Source: Atriophallophorus winterbourni (Eukaryota; Platyhelminthes; Trematoda; Plagiorchiida; Microphallidae). Taken from it: a stretch of DNA of 64,000 nt. A model generated the notes under the pieces. It saw nothing but the letters and a program-made list of their open reading frames with translations. It was not told where the DNA came from and did no database searches. The stretch covers positions 62,001 through 126,000 of the forward strand of contig JACCGJ010020255.1 in assembly GCA_013407085.1 (NCBI GenBank). Reading direction: 5' to 3'. This document shows, piece after piece, positions 46,614 through 59,604 of this stretch (the first letter of the stretch is position 1; the number at the start of each line of letters is the position of its first letter). A program made the position numbers and the translations under genes.

Positions 46614-49390
46614 TGATGAAAGTGTACAGCCAGAAATTAGCTATGGAGTAAGTCGGAAGCAGCCATTCACATTAAACGTTAATTTTTATTGTTTTCATCG
46701 GTCGAAATCAGATCCAATGTGTGAATTGGGCATCCAAGTTTTAGACGTACACATTAAATTATCAATGAATTCGAAATCTAAATTTTTATGTACCGCTCCA
46801 TCACTGTTTTAAGGCTTGCTGATATTACCACCTATATTGCAATCAGTTAAGAACCAGTTTTCTGTAGTGCAGTGAATGGAATCACTCCCAAACTTGTTTA
46901 TCCTAACAGTTATTGTAATGATTAGAAGAGTTTTCCAAACTTGTCTGTTCATTGTTTATACAGTTACAAACACCATAGGCTCACACCATAATACTACCTA
47001 ACATCCACGCGAGCAACTAATATCGGGTACTTTCCATCTATGTTTTTTGCATTCAACAGTCAGTTCGATAATTTTGTTGTTTCCAACTCAGAAACATATT
47101 TGTCTGGCTTTCTAACTCACATATTTGATTTCGTTGTGTGTGGTCAAAGTAAGAAATTTGGCAAACGTTCCTCGCTCGCATTGAGAAACACAACACATTC
47201 AACACTCAATACATTATGGTCGATATAAATCGAGCCAGAAAAGAGCACAAAGATTGAGAAATATCACTAATTGTCAAATGAAATCATTGAAATGAATGTC
47301 TGTTTAATTAACCGTGCCTGATCATAATAATGGTCAAAAATCAATTGATATGGCAATTAATTCTGGAAAAATTATTCACAAATCAGAAATATCTTTATAG
47401 GTTTATTCATTAATTCAAATGTATTAGGAAGTCGTTTTGATCTTAAATACCCAATTAGGTATACTGAGTGAGAGCGAATGACAAAAATTATGCTTACTAT
47501 TTGAAAAACGCTTTTCGCAGGATCAACCGACATCGGGATTCTTATCGTGATTGTGGGATGTTACACAATCGAAAGCAAATACCCAAGTTTCGAAATAGTA
47601 GTAAACGTTGGGAATCCGACTAGTTTGAAAGCCTGAAATTATGTTAACATTGACTTTAGTTTCCACTGAAATATTATTCTTTAGTATCTTTATTTGCTGG
47701 TCGTCACCTTTATGCGATATCAACCATGGTTGCTCATCAGAAGCGTAGGATGGCTTTGTGTATCGTGTTGTTTCAAATGAAACAAACAGTCGAGATAAAT
47801 AGGAACAATCTATTGCGCTGCGCTCATAACGATTGGTGACAGTTGCGCACTGACGGCACGACATGCGTTTAGCAGCCGATATCAGTAGCAACTTTGCCCT
47901 AGCTTGTAGTTAACGCATTCAGAGTAAGCAATCAAGAACAAATAACTCCAAACTCGTAAGGCAAATTCCAAAGCATTCAAACGTATTTATAACTGGAAAT
48001 TATCTCCAAAATTTGTCACTTCCATCTGGTTCGACTGTGAATACGTGCCAACCGGTTATATTCGAGCCCTCGCCGCGATGGTCCAATTTATCAAAACCCG
48101 ACGTAGAGCTTATCATTTAAAACTTACTGATGTTATCCATATTGTATTTTTTCAACAAAAGGTTATGGTTGAAACCTAAAAAATTACATTTACATTGAAC
48201 GAAGTACAACTATTAGTGAGAAGTAACATTATGAGATAAAACGTCAAGCTCGGAAACAGCAGATACTGTTTTTTATCGATAGTAGATACGGAAGAGAGTG
48301 TATGAATGGCACCGATCTGTCTAGTAACACCTAAAGTGTGTTTGCTGCAAAATGATGGGTCCTCCTGAGATGCACTGTATGGTATCATTGAAGATAGAGA
48401 TCTACACGCGATTACAACGCCGAGAAATACAGAAACAAAATATAAAAACCAGCAAATGAGCATAAATAATACAATGTAATGGGAAATCCATCTTTCCAGG
48501 TTACACACAAAATTAAACGGAGAATTAATCGAACATACTCGAAAATCACAATGACGTTCACAGCAACTAGGGAAATTGAAATTAATTTTATTGATCAGAC
48601 AAAATATCATAAAATTAACATCATCAATTACGTTAAATCAATTAAAAATCAGCGCTTGAGTTTATGCGGTGGAAACATCTTCACTTGAGACCAATATCAC
48701 CATTTTCATCATATCATAAAATCTGTAAATTTTTTGGCTACTCATAAGCAAAATATGAATTAAAATATTTTCAGTCACATGTTGCATTTATTATAGTTTC
48801 TTTTAATTTAAATGAAGCTCATTATTACTACTTGCTAACTAAGCTTGCAAAATCTCTCTTGTCTTTTTATGTTTCTGTATAACTAGCTAGAATCAACTAT
48901 ATATGCGTCTTTCGACTTGATTGGCTCTTTGAAACATATGTATGAATGCAAGTTTGAAATATAAAGGTGGAAAATGAACAGAGTATATCAAAGTGTGCGG
49001 ATGACGAATAATGTTCTTTTACATGTTTGAGTCTAATTTCGCTGTAAAAATCGCCATAGAAGGAAAGTCAACTACATGTTGAGATAGGGAATTCCCATAG
49101 AAAGTACGGTGAACAAATGGTGCCGACAATCAATACGGGAACTTTGGAACTAGTGTGCATGTCCATGAATCCTGTGTCATGGTGGATGTACTTCGGTAGA
49201 CCCAATTCTATATGTCAGAATAATATCGCGCCGTATCCTCCTTTGGGTGCAGTAATATACACTTAGACGTCTAAATCTTTCGGTTTACGGATCATTGCAA
49301 AGATCCATCACTTATTTCATTGATTTGTGATAGAATGCATCAAAGTAAGCTAATCTTTTCACAGCCAAGGTGCCTCCAGCTCTACCGCAT
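46614..49390 (+). other. Unit B downstream flank, no gene recognised
   Basis: Aligned with 14370-16110, 17400-17950 and 25700-26180 of unit A. It starts with the recurring CTGATGAAAGTGTACAGCC motif (46612-46630). The 144-codon minus-strand frame at 48176-48610 has no counterpart in unit A and no recognised domain. Confidence 0.4.
49110..49345 (-). repeat. Dispersed repeat, family R1 (inverted copy, unit B)
   Basis: Paralogue of 25880-26130 in unit A and, inverted, similar to 35935-36190 and 62565-62815. Confidence 0.5.
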
Positions 49391-49434
49391 ACTCCATTGT
49401 ATTTATTATCCGGGTATTGCAGTAGTCAATATAC

Positions 49435-49540
49435 CATATATATAATATCGATATATATATATATATCTATATATATATATATATATATATATATCTATAT
49501 CTATTATATTGTTTGTCTATATATATATGTATATATTGTA
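49435..49540. repeat. TA microsatellite
   Basis: Runs of ATATAT with occasional C and G interruptions over about 100 bases. It lies at the point where the unit A/unit B alignment ends and an RTE fragment begins. Confidence 0.9.
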
Positions 49541-49559
49541 AGGAGCTTTAATAGTTGAA

Positions 49560-52020
49560 CTGTACTTCTCAACAGATCATATCAAAACGCAGACAGTGAC
49601 AATGATCATTCGCTTGTCTGAGCAACACTGAACCTTCCGACACGAGATTTCACCGCATTAAATTGCCTGGTAAGCCTAGGATTGACGTCACCCACATGTG
49701 CGATCCTAATCTAGCTACGCGATTTGCATAAGACTTCACGGCCGAGTTCAGCAAGACAACCCCACTCAAATCGGTTTCAGAAAATTTGGAATCCATAAAA
49801 AGCTGCAAATGACGAGTCTTACTTCCCACTTTCGGTCTGAAGAATGTTCCAAAGAGCAACTGCTTTGAAGCAAAATCTTCTGAGATGACTGTTGTGTTGG
49901 ATAATAAACGGTCGACATTCTGGAGGGTCAAAGTTATGCGAACAGATAAAACCTACGACTTTTAAGTGCAGCTACAAATAAGGTCCAACAGACTGCGAGG
50001 CTATGTGCAAATGACTATTGTACAGAAATTAGTCTCAGTTTCCAAAAAGCTGCGGATACTGAAGATTTTTACGGTATATATGATTGCATCAAGAACGCCA
50101 TTGGTCCAAACAAACTTAAAACAGCTCTCATTGAGTCTGTATCTTGTGACTCGGTTATGGACAAAACTCACTAGATAAAAAGATAAAAAAAGCACTTCTC
50201 CTCTGTCTACTTCACGGACTGTACGGTTTCAGAACACGTACTTGATAAATTCGAGCGGTTGCAGACTATTGAATATTGCTATTGAATATCTAGATACTAC
50301 CCACACTCTTGATAAGCTCAATAGGGCAATCGACTGCTAAGTGGATGAGAAGGCACATGGTGACGACGGAATTCCAGCTGAGCTCATCAAATGTTGTAAA
50401 GCAGCATTATTACAACCTCTTTACTATTTGCTTCTTCAGTGCTGGCTGGAGGAGTGTGTTCATTAGAGATGCGATACACAAAGATCATCACGCTATTCTG
50501 AGAATGGAGGAGATAATGGATACTGCAACAATTGGAAAGGAATCTCCGTTCCGAAGGTTGTAGGAAAGTTTTTGCTAAAGTCCTACACATCCGGCTGAAA
50601 GTTTTCGCTGACAGAGTTGACTCGAAATCTGAATGTGGCTTACGCAAGGTAACCGCATCCGTTGACATGATCTTCATCCTGAGACAACTTCAAGAAAAGT
50701 GTCGGGATCACCTTATGCCATTAAAAGCGATTTTAATTAATTTAACGGAAATATTCGACTACATCATCAGGGAGGGTCTTTTTAAAAAGCTTGATTTGAT
50801 AGGCTGCCTTAAGTCTGCTCAAGCTCGTTATTTCGTTTTAATCAGTCATGAAAGGTTCAGTCCATTTTGATGGTTTCAGCTTAGAATCCGTCGAAATTCG
50901 CTGAGAGGTCAAACAATGGTGTGTTCTTGCTCCCACACTGTTCGGCATTTCTTCAGTGTTCTTCTGATAAACGCTTTCATGACGTGTACTAAAGATAATA
51001 ACCCACGCACGCGAAGTGATGGCAAGCTTTTCAACCTAAACCGGTTAGGAGCACGAACCAAGGCATGAAATGTGCTAACCAGTGACATTCTCTTCGCCGA
51101 CGATGTATCCTTTGATGCGCACTACCAAGAGCACCTACAGTCTCTAATGGACTGTTTTTGTGAGCATGGAAATACTGTGGGCTAACCATCAGCATGAGAA
51201 AAACCAAAGTCCTTGGTCAAGGACCTTCATCGCCTCCCATCATAACTTTTTGAAACTGTCAGCTCGAATAAGTAGATCAGTTCACTTACCTTGGTTCAAC
51301 TATTGCGGATAACCTCTCGCTAGACACGGAGATCAATAAGCAGCTGCCATCAGGTCTCGTTTAAACTCTCGTGTTTGATGTTACTCCAAGGAGACTGTGA
51401 AAATAAAGATGATAGTATGCAGTGCGCGCGTAATAAATGCTTTACTGTACGACAATAAAACCCGGACCATTCACGCAAGACGCAAACGGAAGCTGAATGC
51501 CTTCCATTTACGACGCAACCGTCGTATCTGGAGCAAATTGTGGGTGGACAGAGTGACTAATTCTGAAGTGCATTTAAAAGCTGGTCAGCAGAGAATGTTC
51601 ATAGTATTATGACAGCGCCGCCTGCGGTGGCGCCGTCATGTCTACAGAATGGAAAATAGTCGTATTTCGAAAGATCTGCCCTAATATGTGTTGCAATTAG
51701 GAAGTCGTCCATTGGCAGACCGCACTTTTGCAAAAGATATATAAAAGCTCTTGGCATCGACCTGGCGAGTTGGGAATAACTTCCGCTTGACAGCTCACTT
51801 TGAAGGCATTGTGTAAAGCGTCGTCTGCAAGCTGAGAAACAGCACATGCAGCTCTTGGCCGCTGAACGCTGATCACGCGCCAGCGTGCAACTGATGCAAT
51901 ACAACGGAGATCTGACTTTCGTTGCCAGCGTTGCAGGAGAGATTGGTCCTTCCTAATCGGAGTGTTTAGTCATTTCCAAAGCTGCAGACCATGAAAATTC
52001 ACGCAATTTTGATGTACATC
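49560..52020 (+). mobile_element. Second-type RTE LINE, 3' two thirds, decayed
   Basis: Collinear with 32970-35340 of the copy at 31380. It begins at the endonuclease end (AACAGATCATATCAAAACGCAG) and passes through the linker (49960-50180 matches 33350-33560). Reverse transcriptase remnants follow (50309-50870, with FAKVLHIRLKVFADRV and FILRQLQEK), and it ends with the cysteine tail CQRC near 51925. The frame is broken many times. It is 5'-truncated directly after the TA microsatellite. Confidence 0.7.
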
Positions 52021-52755
52021 CAATAATGATTCAGCCCTATGATTGCAAGTTAGGTTAGTTTACCGAGTTTGTAGTAGTGATGCGTGTAATCCATAACTAA
52101 AATTGGACGTCAATGAACGTTTGAGAAATCCGTTGGATAAAAATTAGATTTGCAGACAGTCAAAACATATTTCGTAATGTTTTTATGTACTGCTGACCGA
52201 GTTGTAGGCAAGAGAGCTACACAACGGTAACTGAACTCGGTATATGGGTTTGATACAACTTAGTATGGCAACTCATAATTGGTGTACAAGGGTAACTCCT
52301 TTTCTGTGAAAGCATGTTCGGTGAGATTTTTCTCTTTCGAAAATTAGAAAGTCATTCTATGAATGGTAAGTTAATTTGTTGATGTTTCGTAATCGAATGT
52401 CAGTTGATTTTACAGAGCTCCTACTGTTGATAAAGTGAGTTGTAAATCGCAGTGAGAACTGTTGCTGTATCTGGACATATTCTTGCATGAGTTTCAATGT
52501 AATTGTCATTCTTTGATATATGGAAGTATTCATCTGTGGGTATGCAGTGAGTTTTGCCATTATAACATCAAAATATTCATGCTAAGTTTCTTTTGTTGTT
52601 AGAAGTCGCGAATGATTTCTGCATTGGTCCATTGCTGTCGGTAATGGTCATATTTCTATGTGCTGCTGGCACATTCTAGGGTAAGCGAGACTCCCTAACG
52701 TAACTGAACTCGTCTATTGTCTGTATGAATCCCAAATAACACGCGATCGATACTG
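52021..52755. other. Stretch without recognised gene
   Basis: No open frame of interest and no match to the units or LINEs that I could see. Confidence 0.4.
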
Positions 52756-55718
52756 CTTGATGCTCAATTCAATTCAATTCAATTTTAGTGGTCTGAAAAG
52801 CATATTGGTTTAAAAAAACCCGCAGAATAATATGGCAACAACGAATAATATAATAAGCAGAAATGAAATAAGGTTGCTAACTGACCAGTTCAAGAATCAA
52901 TTTAAAATCAAAAAGGCAGAAATTATTTTCGATTTGTGGGATAACAATTGTAGATGCACGGAGTTAAGTTGTATAGTTTTCTCCGAAGCACGTTTTTAGG
53001 GTCAAAAGGGCATCCAGGATTCTCTTGAAAGTTTGCTGATTTAGTGAGTTTACAACATAATCGGGCAAATTGTTCCAAGCGAAACAAACTCGCACGGCAA
53101 AAAAAGTCGTCTGCAGTTGAGTCTTCAGTAAGGGACAGTTAGATTATAAGTGTTAGCTCTTGTATTACGCGAGCTCCGTAGATTCAATAGGCATAGAAAA
53201 AGCGGTGATTTTTGATATTCAATTATTATAAAGCAGAATCAAATCCTCTCGGAGACGTCGAAGTGGCTAATCAAATAAATTTAGCGTTTTAATTCGCTCA
53301 TTATATGGTTCCTTGCTGAGTAAGGTGACAAGTTTGGTAGCTCGATGATATATTCGATGCGAAGTCGCAACATCATTTTTAAGTCATTATGACCATGCTT
53401 TAACTGTACATTCCATCGTTAGTCTAATGTACGTATTTATAATGCAAGGAATTGTCTGTTTTTAAGAACCTACCGAAAATTCTCTTTGGAAGTGACAATT
53501 TCTGTGATGTTTTGCGATAGACGTAGCTGCAGCGGCTTGACATCCTTAGGGTGTTGCTTATTAACACAATCAAGTTCTTCTGTTTCATAATCCACAAGAG
53601 GCTGTGTTCCAAGAAAATACTTGGATTTCACATATTTGCCAATGTTTAACATGTGAGACTTTTGGAAATTGAAAATTAGGCGATTTTTAGGGACCAAACC
53701 TGGAGGTTGTCCAGATCCTTCTGGAAAAAATCGCAGTCATCCGACTTACTTTTCTTTGACCACACTGTTATATCGTCCTCGAATAGTACGATCTTACATT
53801 AAGTGAGAGCTGGTAAGTCATTGGCATGAAGCGCGAAGAGGATTGTTTCGAGGACGTATCCCTAAGGCACTCCACTTGTCAAGGCTACCGACTTCGATAC
53901 AGCACCGTCCACAAAGAGTTGAACAGGCCAAGCAGTCAGGTAATTTTCTAACCAAGTTAATAGTCTGGCAGTGAAAAAAAACGTTTCAGCCTCAGCAAGA
54001 GAATATTGTGGTTTACATTGTCAAATGCTCTCGACATAACGAGGTAACATACGTGGATGGTATCCCCAAAATCTACTGCTCGAGTCAAGTCGTCAAGAGT
54101 AAGAAAAAGGTTAGTAAGGCAGCAGTATTCCATTCTCAAACCGTGTTGCGCTCCCGAAAATAGCTTATTTTCCTCATGGTATTTGCTCAATTTGTTTGCC
54201 ATGATCCTTTCGATCGCCTTGGTTACGGCGAATAACAAGTTAGGAGGTTTGTAATTATCGGTCTCTGAAAGACTTTGAAAATCGGGGAGATTATACCAGA
54301 TTTAAATTCAGTCGGTATGACACTTTGTGACAGCGATTCGCAGAATAACTGAGTATGAGGTACTAGTAGAATTTGTGCACAATGCTTGATTATATTCGGG
54401 GTATTTTTATCATAACCAATGGATTTTCTGGGATTCAAAGATGATAGAGTTCTCAGCACCTATTGTTTGGTAATGGTTATTGTGTCCAATAGTAGTGAAT
54501 GCGCTATTTCTAGACCCACTTGCATATTCAAGCTTTTCTTTGGACAAAATACTGCAGCATAATATTGTACCAGAACATCCGCGGTGTCAGCTGCATTTGT
54601 AGTCATTCCATAATGCTTCCGTCAGGCCGCAACTCCTGGTTTCAATGATTACCGCTTTTTCATAATCTGGTAAAAAAGCTTATGATTCTTTTTTAATTTT
54701 GACATTATGTCAGCTTGATATTGTATTTTGTCTTCAGCCATAACTTTAATGACCTTGTTTCTTAATTTTTGTAAGGACTCCCATGTGGCATTGGTGGTTA
54801 AACCGCAATGGTTTCTCTAATCCATATTTAGCAGTTTGATCCATTTCCAAAGCGACTGTGGATTTTAAATTCGAATGCATTTTCACACTGTTATGTTACG
54901 AATGTTGAGTTTGAGTTGATTTCCCTTTGAACTTGGTCGAAATGCTAGACCACTGCTCTTTTACTCCGATGTCTTCAATTTGCCAATCGTTAATAAAACT
55001 CAGGGCGTTTGATATTGGAAATTGGCATATCTCTGTTATGATTTTTGTTGTATCGTTTGTTCGCTCTGCTCGACATATGTAGTCAAATTTCAAGACCAAG
55101 TGGTCGCTCGAACCTAGCGGACAATCGTATGTAGTGTTTTCGCTGGAGTCTTCTTCTGTTGTCAAGATCAGATCGTGCATTAAAAGTATATCTCTCCCTC
55201 TGAATCTTGTATTGCTTTACGCGTGATTATACAACAGAATTTCGTCAAACAGCTGCTAGAATATGGCGTTAGTGTAACAACATGGTTTTACTGTACATAA
55301 TAATTGACCTTGATAACACACTTTCCTTTGTATCGTGTTCAGTGATTGCTACCATGTACCTTCGTGCACCCTTGTGGCTACCTCGATAAACCTTTCATCT
55401 CCTGTGCCTTTTCTCTAACATTCTTAGGGACATTATTGTAGTGGTCGGTCTACAACAAATTGGTGAGTCCGACGTGATGCACGAATACTTCGTGTATTAC
55501 AATTGGTAAGCCCAATATCCACGCACAATTCGAGATTTTTTTCCAGTACGTCTTTTCCCGATTTACATCGGCGTTATTTTAGGATAATTTGTTTTACCAC
55601 CTTTAACACGTTTAACATCAAAACGTCATATGCATCACATAACTACACTTGTTTGTCAATTCACAAGTCTTGGTAGAACACAATCTACAGGGCAGCCCAA
55701 CGTACATCAATCAACGGA

Positions 55719-56884
55719 TTGTCGGGTAGGTACTGTCCTAGAAAGACTATGCACCAGGATTTTTTCAGTCATTTTTTACGTCTGACATACGATATCTCAG
55801 GTGCCACAATGCCTATCTCTACAACTTGTGTGACAGACTGGCCACTCTCCCTCGAACTAAGCGAAATTGCTGTAGTACAAGCTACCGATGTCGGCATCGA
55901 ACAGCTCAGAGACGCCTATTTTTTCATCACACCACTCATCTTGTCCGATGGCTTGAGAAATATCCTTTGCAACCTAAAGCAAAACGCTTTCCGACTGCTT
56001 ACCCTGTCTGCTTTTAGACAGCGCATTAGTCATACAATACGCAATCTTTCCCATTCAGTCATTCGTGCTTGCGTCACGTTTGTTACGGAAAAAGTAGTAT
56101 GGCAAAAAGCCAGTGGGTACGTGCAGCATGACACTTTGATCGCACCCCCGCCATATTTGATAATAACCACGTTTACATCAATTATTTACCCGCAATCCGC
56201 CATCTCCACAGTTAGTAGAGTCCGGAACGGCACGTTTGCCAATTATGTAGCGGGTGTTTAACACGTTATTGTCGCTTGGTATATCGCGTGCATGCTTTCT
56301 GCATTTCTTCACTATAACTCGGTCGTGGCCATAAACCCATGCACCAGAGAGTTTTCTTTCTCTCACTTTTCAGGTACACATGCAACTCCAGCTTTGGAAA
56401 ACGTGGCACGCGCCACCCCCTGATCACCGACGCTTATCGCCATTATATCCGGTTATATGGACTACACGGATCCTCAGTGTATCCTCTCGGTACGCATGTA
56501 CCTCATGCTGTGGAAACTGTGGCACGCGCCACCCCCGGATCACCGACGCCTGTTGCCGTCCTCTTGGTAGCCCCTACCATCAGCACACGCCGCTTAACAC
56601 GAAACTTATCAGACAAGGTACTTACAAGCCCGACAACACGCCGCAGCTTTCTCCAGAGGAGGCTGTTCACCATCGACACTGGAGGTGTTAGAACTTCTCA
56701 GCACGGAGTATGTTTTCGAATTTTCTGTTTCTTCACTGTCAAGCCTACGGATGTGCTTACATCTGCTCCTACTGGGTTTATACTAGACCATACCAGAACG
56801 GGGATTCTCGCTAGCAGCACGTTTACACCATGTGATTCTGCTCCAACAGCACGTTCACTCCATGTGAGACGTGACACGGCTTAG
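55719..56884 (+). pseudogene. Gag-like region with duplicated zinc-knuckle-like segment
   Basis: Open pieces at 55719-56261 and 56339-56884 cover most of the interior. Two tandem copies of a short segment appear at about 56372-56445 and 56490-56565. The second reads CTSCCGNCGTRHPRITDAC and the first has the same G-x-R-G-T-R-H spacing. The spacing resembles a retroviral-type CCHC knuckle. The element at 4698 has only one such segment, so one was duplicated here. The frame is not continuous. Confidence 0.45.
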
Positions 56885-57079
56885 TAATTATCGGTTTTCG
56901 TGTATCCTACCCTGGTCACCACCGACAATCGACCCACGCAGATCATGTGCCTTGGCTGACTTCGAAGTTACTGGTCGCTGAGAGACTATGTTCCAGCCTG
57001 GAATGACCTGACACTGCTTGGCCAGTTCAATTGTTAATTCCTGATCAGAAGTTTCCTCTGACCAGACTTCTTGGAAGGG

Positions 57080-57161
57080 GGCTACCGCGATAAAACTATC
57101 ATCTCCTGTGCCTTTTCTCCAACATTCTTGGGGACATTATCGTCGTGGTCAGTCAACTACA
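57080..57161 (+). repeat. Right LTR remnant with internal deletion
   Basis: The sequence jumps from the GGCT that ends the purine tract straight to ACCGCGATAAAAC, which lies after another GGCT in complete LTRs (compare 4796-4812). The first 100 or so bases of the LTR are missing, which fits a deletion between the two GGCT tetramers. Confidence 0.6.
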
Positions 57162-58020
57162 GTAGTATAGTTCTGAGCAATTTTGTTACACTTTAGCTGA
57201 TTAAGATCGAGATCAAGTTTCTGGTATGATATCTCGAGGCAATCAAGCGTAGCTTGTCGAGTAGATTTGTATTATACACTTTCGCGCTGCTGGTGGACGA
57301 TAAATTACGCCCATCATGAAATCTGTGCATGCAGTGGTTGTCAATAAACACTTGGCATGTCCCAAAGCACCGAGCCGTCAGTACTTTGTACTTGAGTCTC
57401 TGATCATAATAGAGTGCCACACCTCCTCCACATGACGCACGGTCTCGGCGGAGGAAAACTTCACGCCAGTGGTTCCGGTCTGTCGCTGCTTTTGTTGCCA
57501 TCTGCACCGTGAATCCTTGTGCATGTAGTTCGCGTTCCAACGCCAAGTTTCCTTGTGCCGTCCCCTTTTCGTTTACTTTGCGGACGCCAGTTAATGGCTA
57601 CATTAGTATGCGAACTAGGATCCATGCTGCATACATGACCGAGCCACGGATCTGTTGTCTTCGTTTCGGTAGCAATGTAGGTTTTACGGGATAGGGTTGA
57701 TAGCCCTGAGCCCAACCCTCCTCCTTTCTCAGACGGGCTTGGGACCGACCTTGCCAGCAATCTCTGAATAACAATTGTGGATTTCCGGGTTCATCCAAGT
57801 TTCGGTAATTGCAACTATCTGATGTCGTCTAGTTTCATACCGAGCGACAAGTTCGGCAAATTTGTTAATTAAGCATTAGGCATTGCTAAAAAGGCATCCA
57901 AAAACAGTTTTGGTAAGCAAAGATGGATGGTGTCGTGTGATGGCATAATCTGAGACAACTGTCATTGTCACGCCGACTCCGGAGAAATCGTTGGATAGTG
58001 CATTCTCCGAATATATTATA

Positions 58021-59110
58021 TATTTTTACTAGCATACCGGACTTTCAAAAAACATAAAATCTTATCAGTATGAAATTACAGTTAAACCACAATTGAAATG
58101 ATCGTTTAGGCAACCACAGCATAAGCTGCTGTCTCCTTCGAGACGGAATGTGCAGACAAAGCTGCTCAAATTTGCCAGTCTGAAGAAAGATTCACGGAAG
58201 CTCAGTTGCAACTGAACTTCGTGGTCAGTTGTATGAAACCAATTTAGCAGTGGCGTTCGAGTGAAACATTGTTTTCAAAACATCTATACCGTTCAAAGTC
58301 TCAATGAACCTAATATTTCTGTCTCCATCTCATGAAAGCAAACAGCCAGAAGTCGGTAGGGGAGTGTACGTTCGGGGATGCATTTATACATAATCCTTAT
58401 TTGATGGGTCATCGTTACCTCGGTTTACATAAGGATGGGTCCTAGTTATGATTCACCGCAATATTCAAAAGTAAGCGAACATAAACTACCTGTTTCTACC
58501 AATGAGCTTAAAGGGACATCAAAGAACAAAAGAAACCATAAGGTTCACCCTGTCAGACATACACATGTTTGCCTGTGTACTCTGAGCAACTGCTTTATAT
58601 AGTGTCCACTAATCCTACGCTAAGGTTTGCTAAGCGCTGAGTGCATGCTTCCGGCGTAAAATGATTTTAGTCAATATTTTTGTGACAGGAAATTCAAAGT
58701 CAATCGCGAAACACAACCGCTGTGTGATAGATCGATATCGTATTAAAATTAAACTTTTTTGAATTTTCACATTTCAATTTTTCAGTTTAATTCCTCCTAA
58801 GGCAATCAGTGTGCAAGTAGGAAGCAGGAAGCAGTAACAACAAATGCAAGTTGATGTTCCGGCACGGTTTTTTATATTATAATCTCAAGGATTCTCCTTA
58901 CAAATTTGAATTTCGCTATCATTGCACCGTCAGTATATGATTTACTGATGTATAATCGAGCACAATTTGTGATTCTTTAAAATAGGTTGTGTTTTCCCGT
59001 ATCACAATGTTATTTTATTGTTGGGTGTATATGATTTCCATTTTGATGAATCTGTAATTCAGAATCTAAGTAAATGCTGGCAGTTGTACGTTCCAGATAC
59101 AAGCTTTCAA
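58021..59110. other. Tail of unit B, no gene recognised
   Basis: Contains a diverged CTCATGAAAGCAAACAGCC motif at 58329-58348. It ends with about 50 bases (59060-59110) that match the end of unit A near 27010. No gene is visible. Confidence 0.4.
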
Positions 59111-59114
59111 TTAA

Positions 59115-59600
59115 AAACCTCGAACTTACACTGCATTTAAAAAGTAACACTTGCCCTCAATCTACTCAAACGGGTATTTGGGGAATTTTCGGCCAAGATA
59201 TCCCCAGAGAACATGAAAATATATTTGAGACCAGTCATGGAATACGGTGTGCATCCATGGTCTCCGTGGCAAAAGATGGATGTTGAATGTATTTAGCGAA
59301 TCTATCACAACTTAACAAGATTAGTTTAGTTTAGTTTTCAGCATCCAAAACAAGACATTTGCAGAAAGCACAGCTCTACAGAATCTGTTCGACTTTCCTT
59401 TAGGACGAATCACAAGAAATCCTATCCATGTTTACAAAATATTCAATACATAAAACATCCCTCACAGGATTCATTCACGCGATGTGATACTAGACATAAA
59501 GGGACCTATGAATATGTGCAGGTAATACTCAATTCCCGCATTAACTTTATCAGGTATTTTACTATCTCCGTGCACAACTTGCATTCCGGCGGCGTGATCT
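59115..59600 (+). mobile_element. CR1-like LINE, C-terminal fragment
   Basis: In mixed frames the plus strand shows LPSIYSNGYLGNF and RYPQRT, then DQSWNTVCIHGLRG, the counterpart of LLKRVFGKFSPK and YLRPVMEYGVQSWSPW in the CR1 at 20206. It is a short 3' piece with many breaks. Confidence 0.55.
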
Positions 59601-59604
59601 GCGC

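Larger units (their letters stand above)
55273..57161 (+). mobile_element. Non-autonomous LTR retrotransposon, second copy, nested in CR1
   Basis: The left LTR is 55273-55457. A primer-binding-site-like motif (55461-55476), a gag-like region and a 3' tail ending in the purine tract TTGGAAGGGGGCT (57071-57083) follow. The right LTR is reduced to its last 80 bases. The layout matches the element at 4698-6278, including the same jump from gag-like sequence to the 3' tail and the absence of protease, reverse transcriptase and integrase. It interrupts a CR1 endonuclease, so it inserted after that LINE. Confidence 0.75.
52760..58020 (-). mobile_element. CR1-like LINE split by an LTR element
   Basis: The 3' end is marked by a short AATTC tandem repeat (52765-52787) next to TTTTAGTGGTCTGAAAAGC, the same end as the CR1 at 20206. 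Upstream on the minus strand lie reverse transcriptase pieces (54459-54223 reads IGYDKNTPNIIKH and SGIISPIFK; 54238-53957 reads AIERIMANKLSKYHEENKL and RAFDNVNHN). Endonuclease pieces sit at 55180-54896 (CPLGSSDHLVLKFDY). After the LTR element the endonuclease resumes at 57546-57193 (GGGVALYYDQRLKY, YNTNLLDKLRLIASRYH). All frames are broken. Confidence 0.75.
29590..59110 (+). repeat. Tandem unit B of the segmental duplication
   Basis: Its first part (29590-31290 and 35600-36370) aligns with the start of unit C (60245-62150 and 62400-62990). Its middle (36370-49390) aligns with unit A as listed for that unit. Its last stretch near 59060-59110 matches 27010-27055 at the end of unit A. The gene spacing is about 28.2 kb from A to B and 26.6 kb from B to C. 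Much of that length is later retroelement insertion. Confidence 0.8.

Noticed and set aside
48176..48610. 144-codon minus-strand frame in unit B
   Set aside because: No counterpart in unit A, no recognised domain, and hydrophobic AT-driven composition.
49370..49558. Tyr/Ile repeat peptide
   Set aside because: It is the translation of a TA microsatellite.
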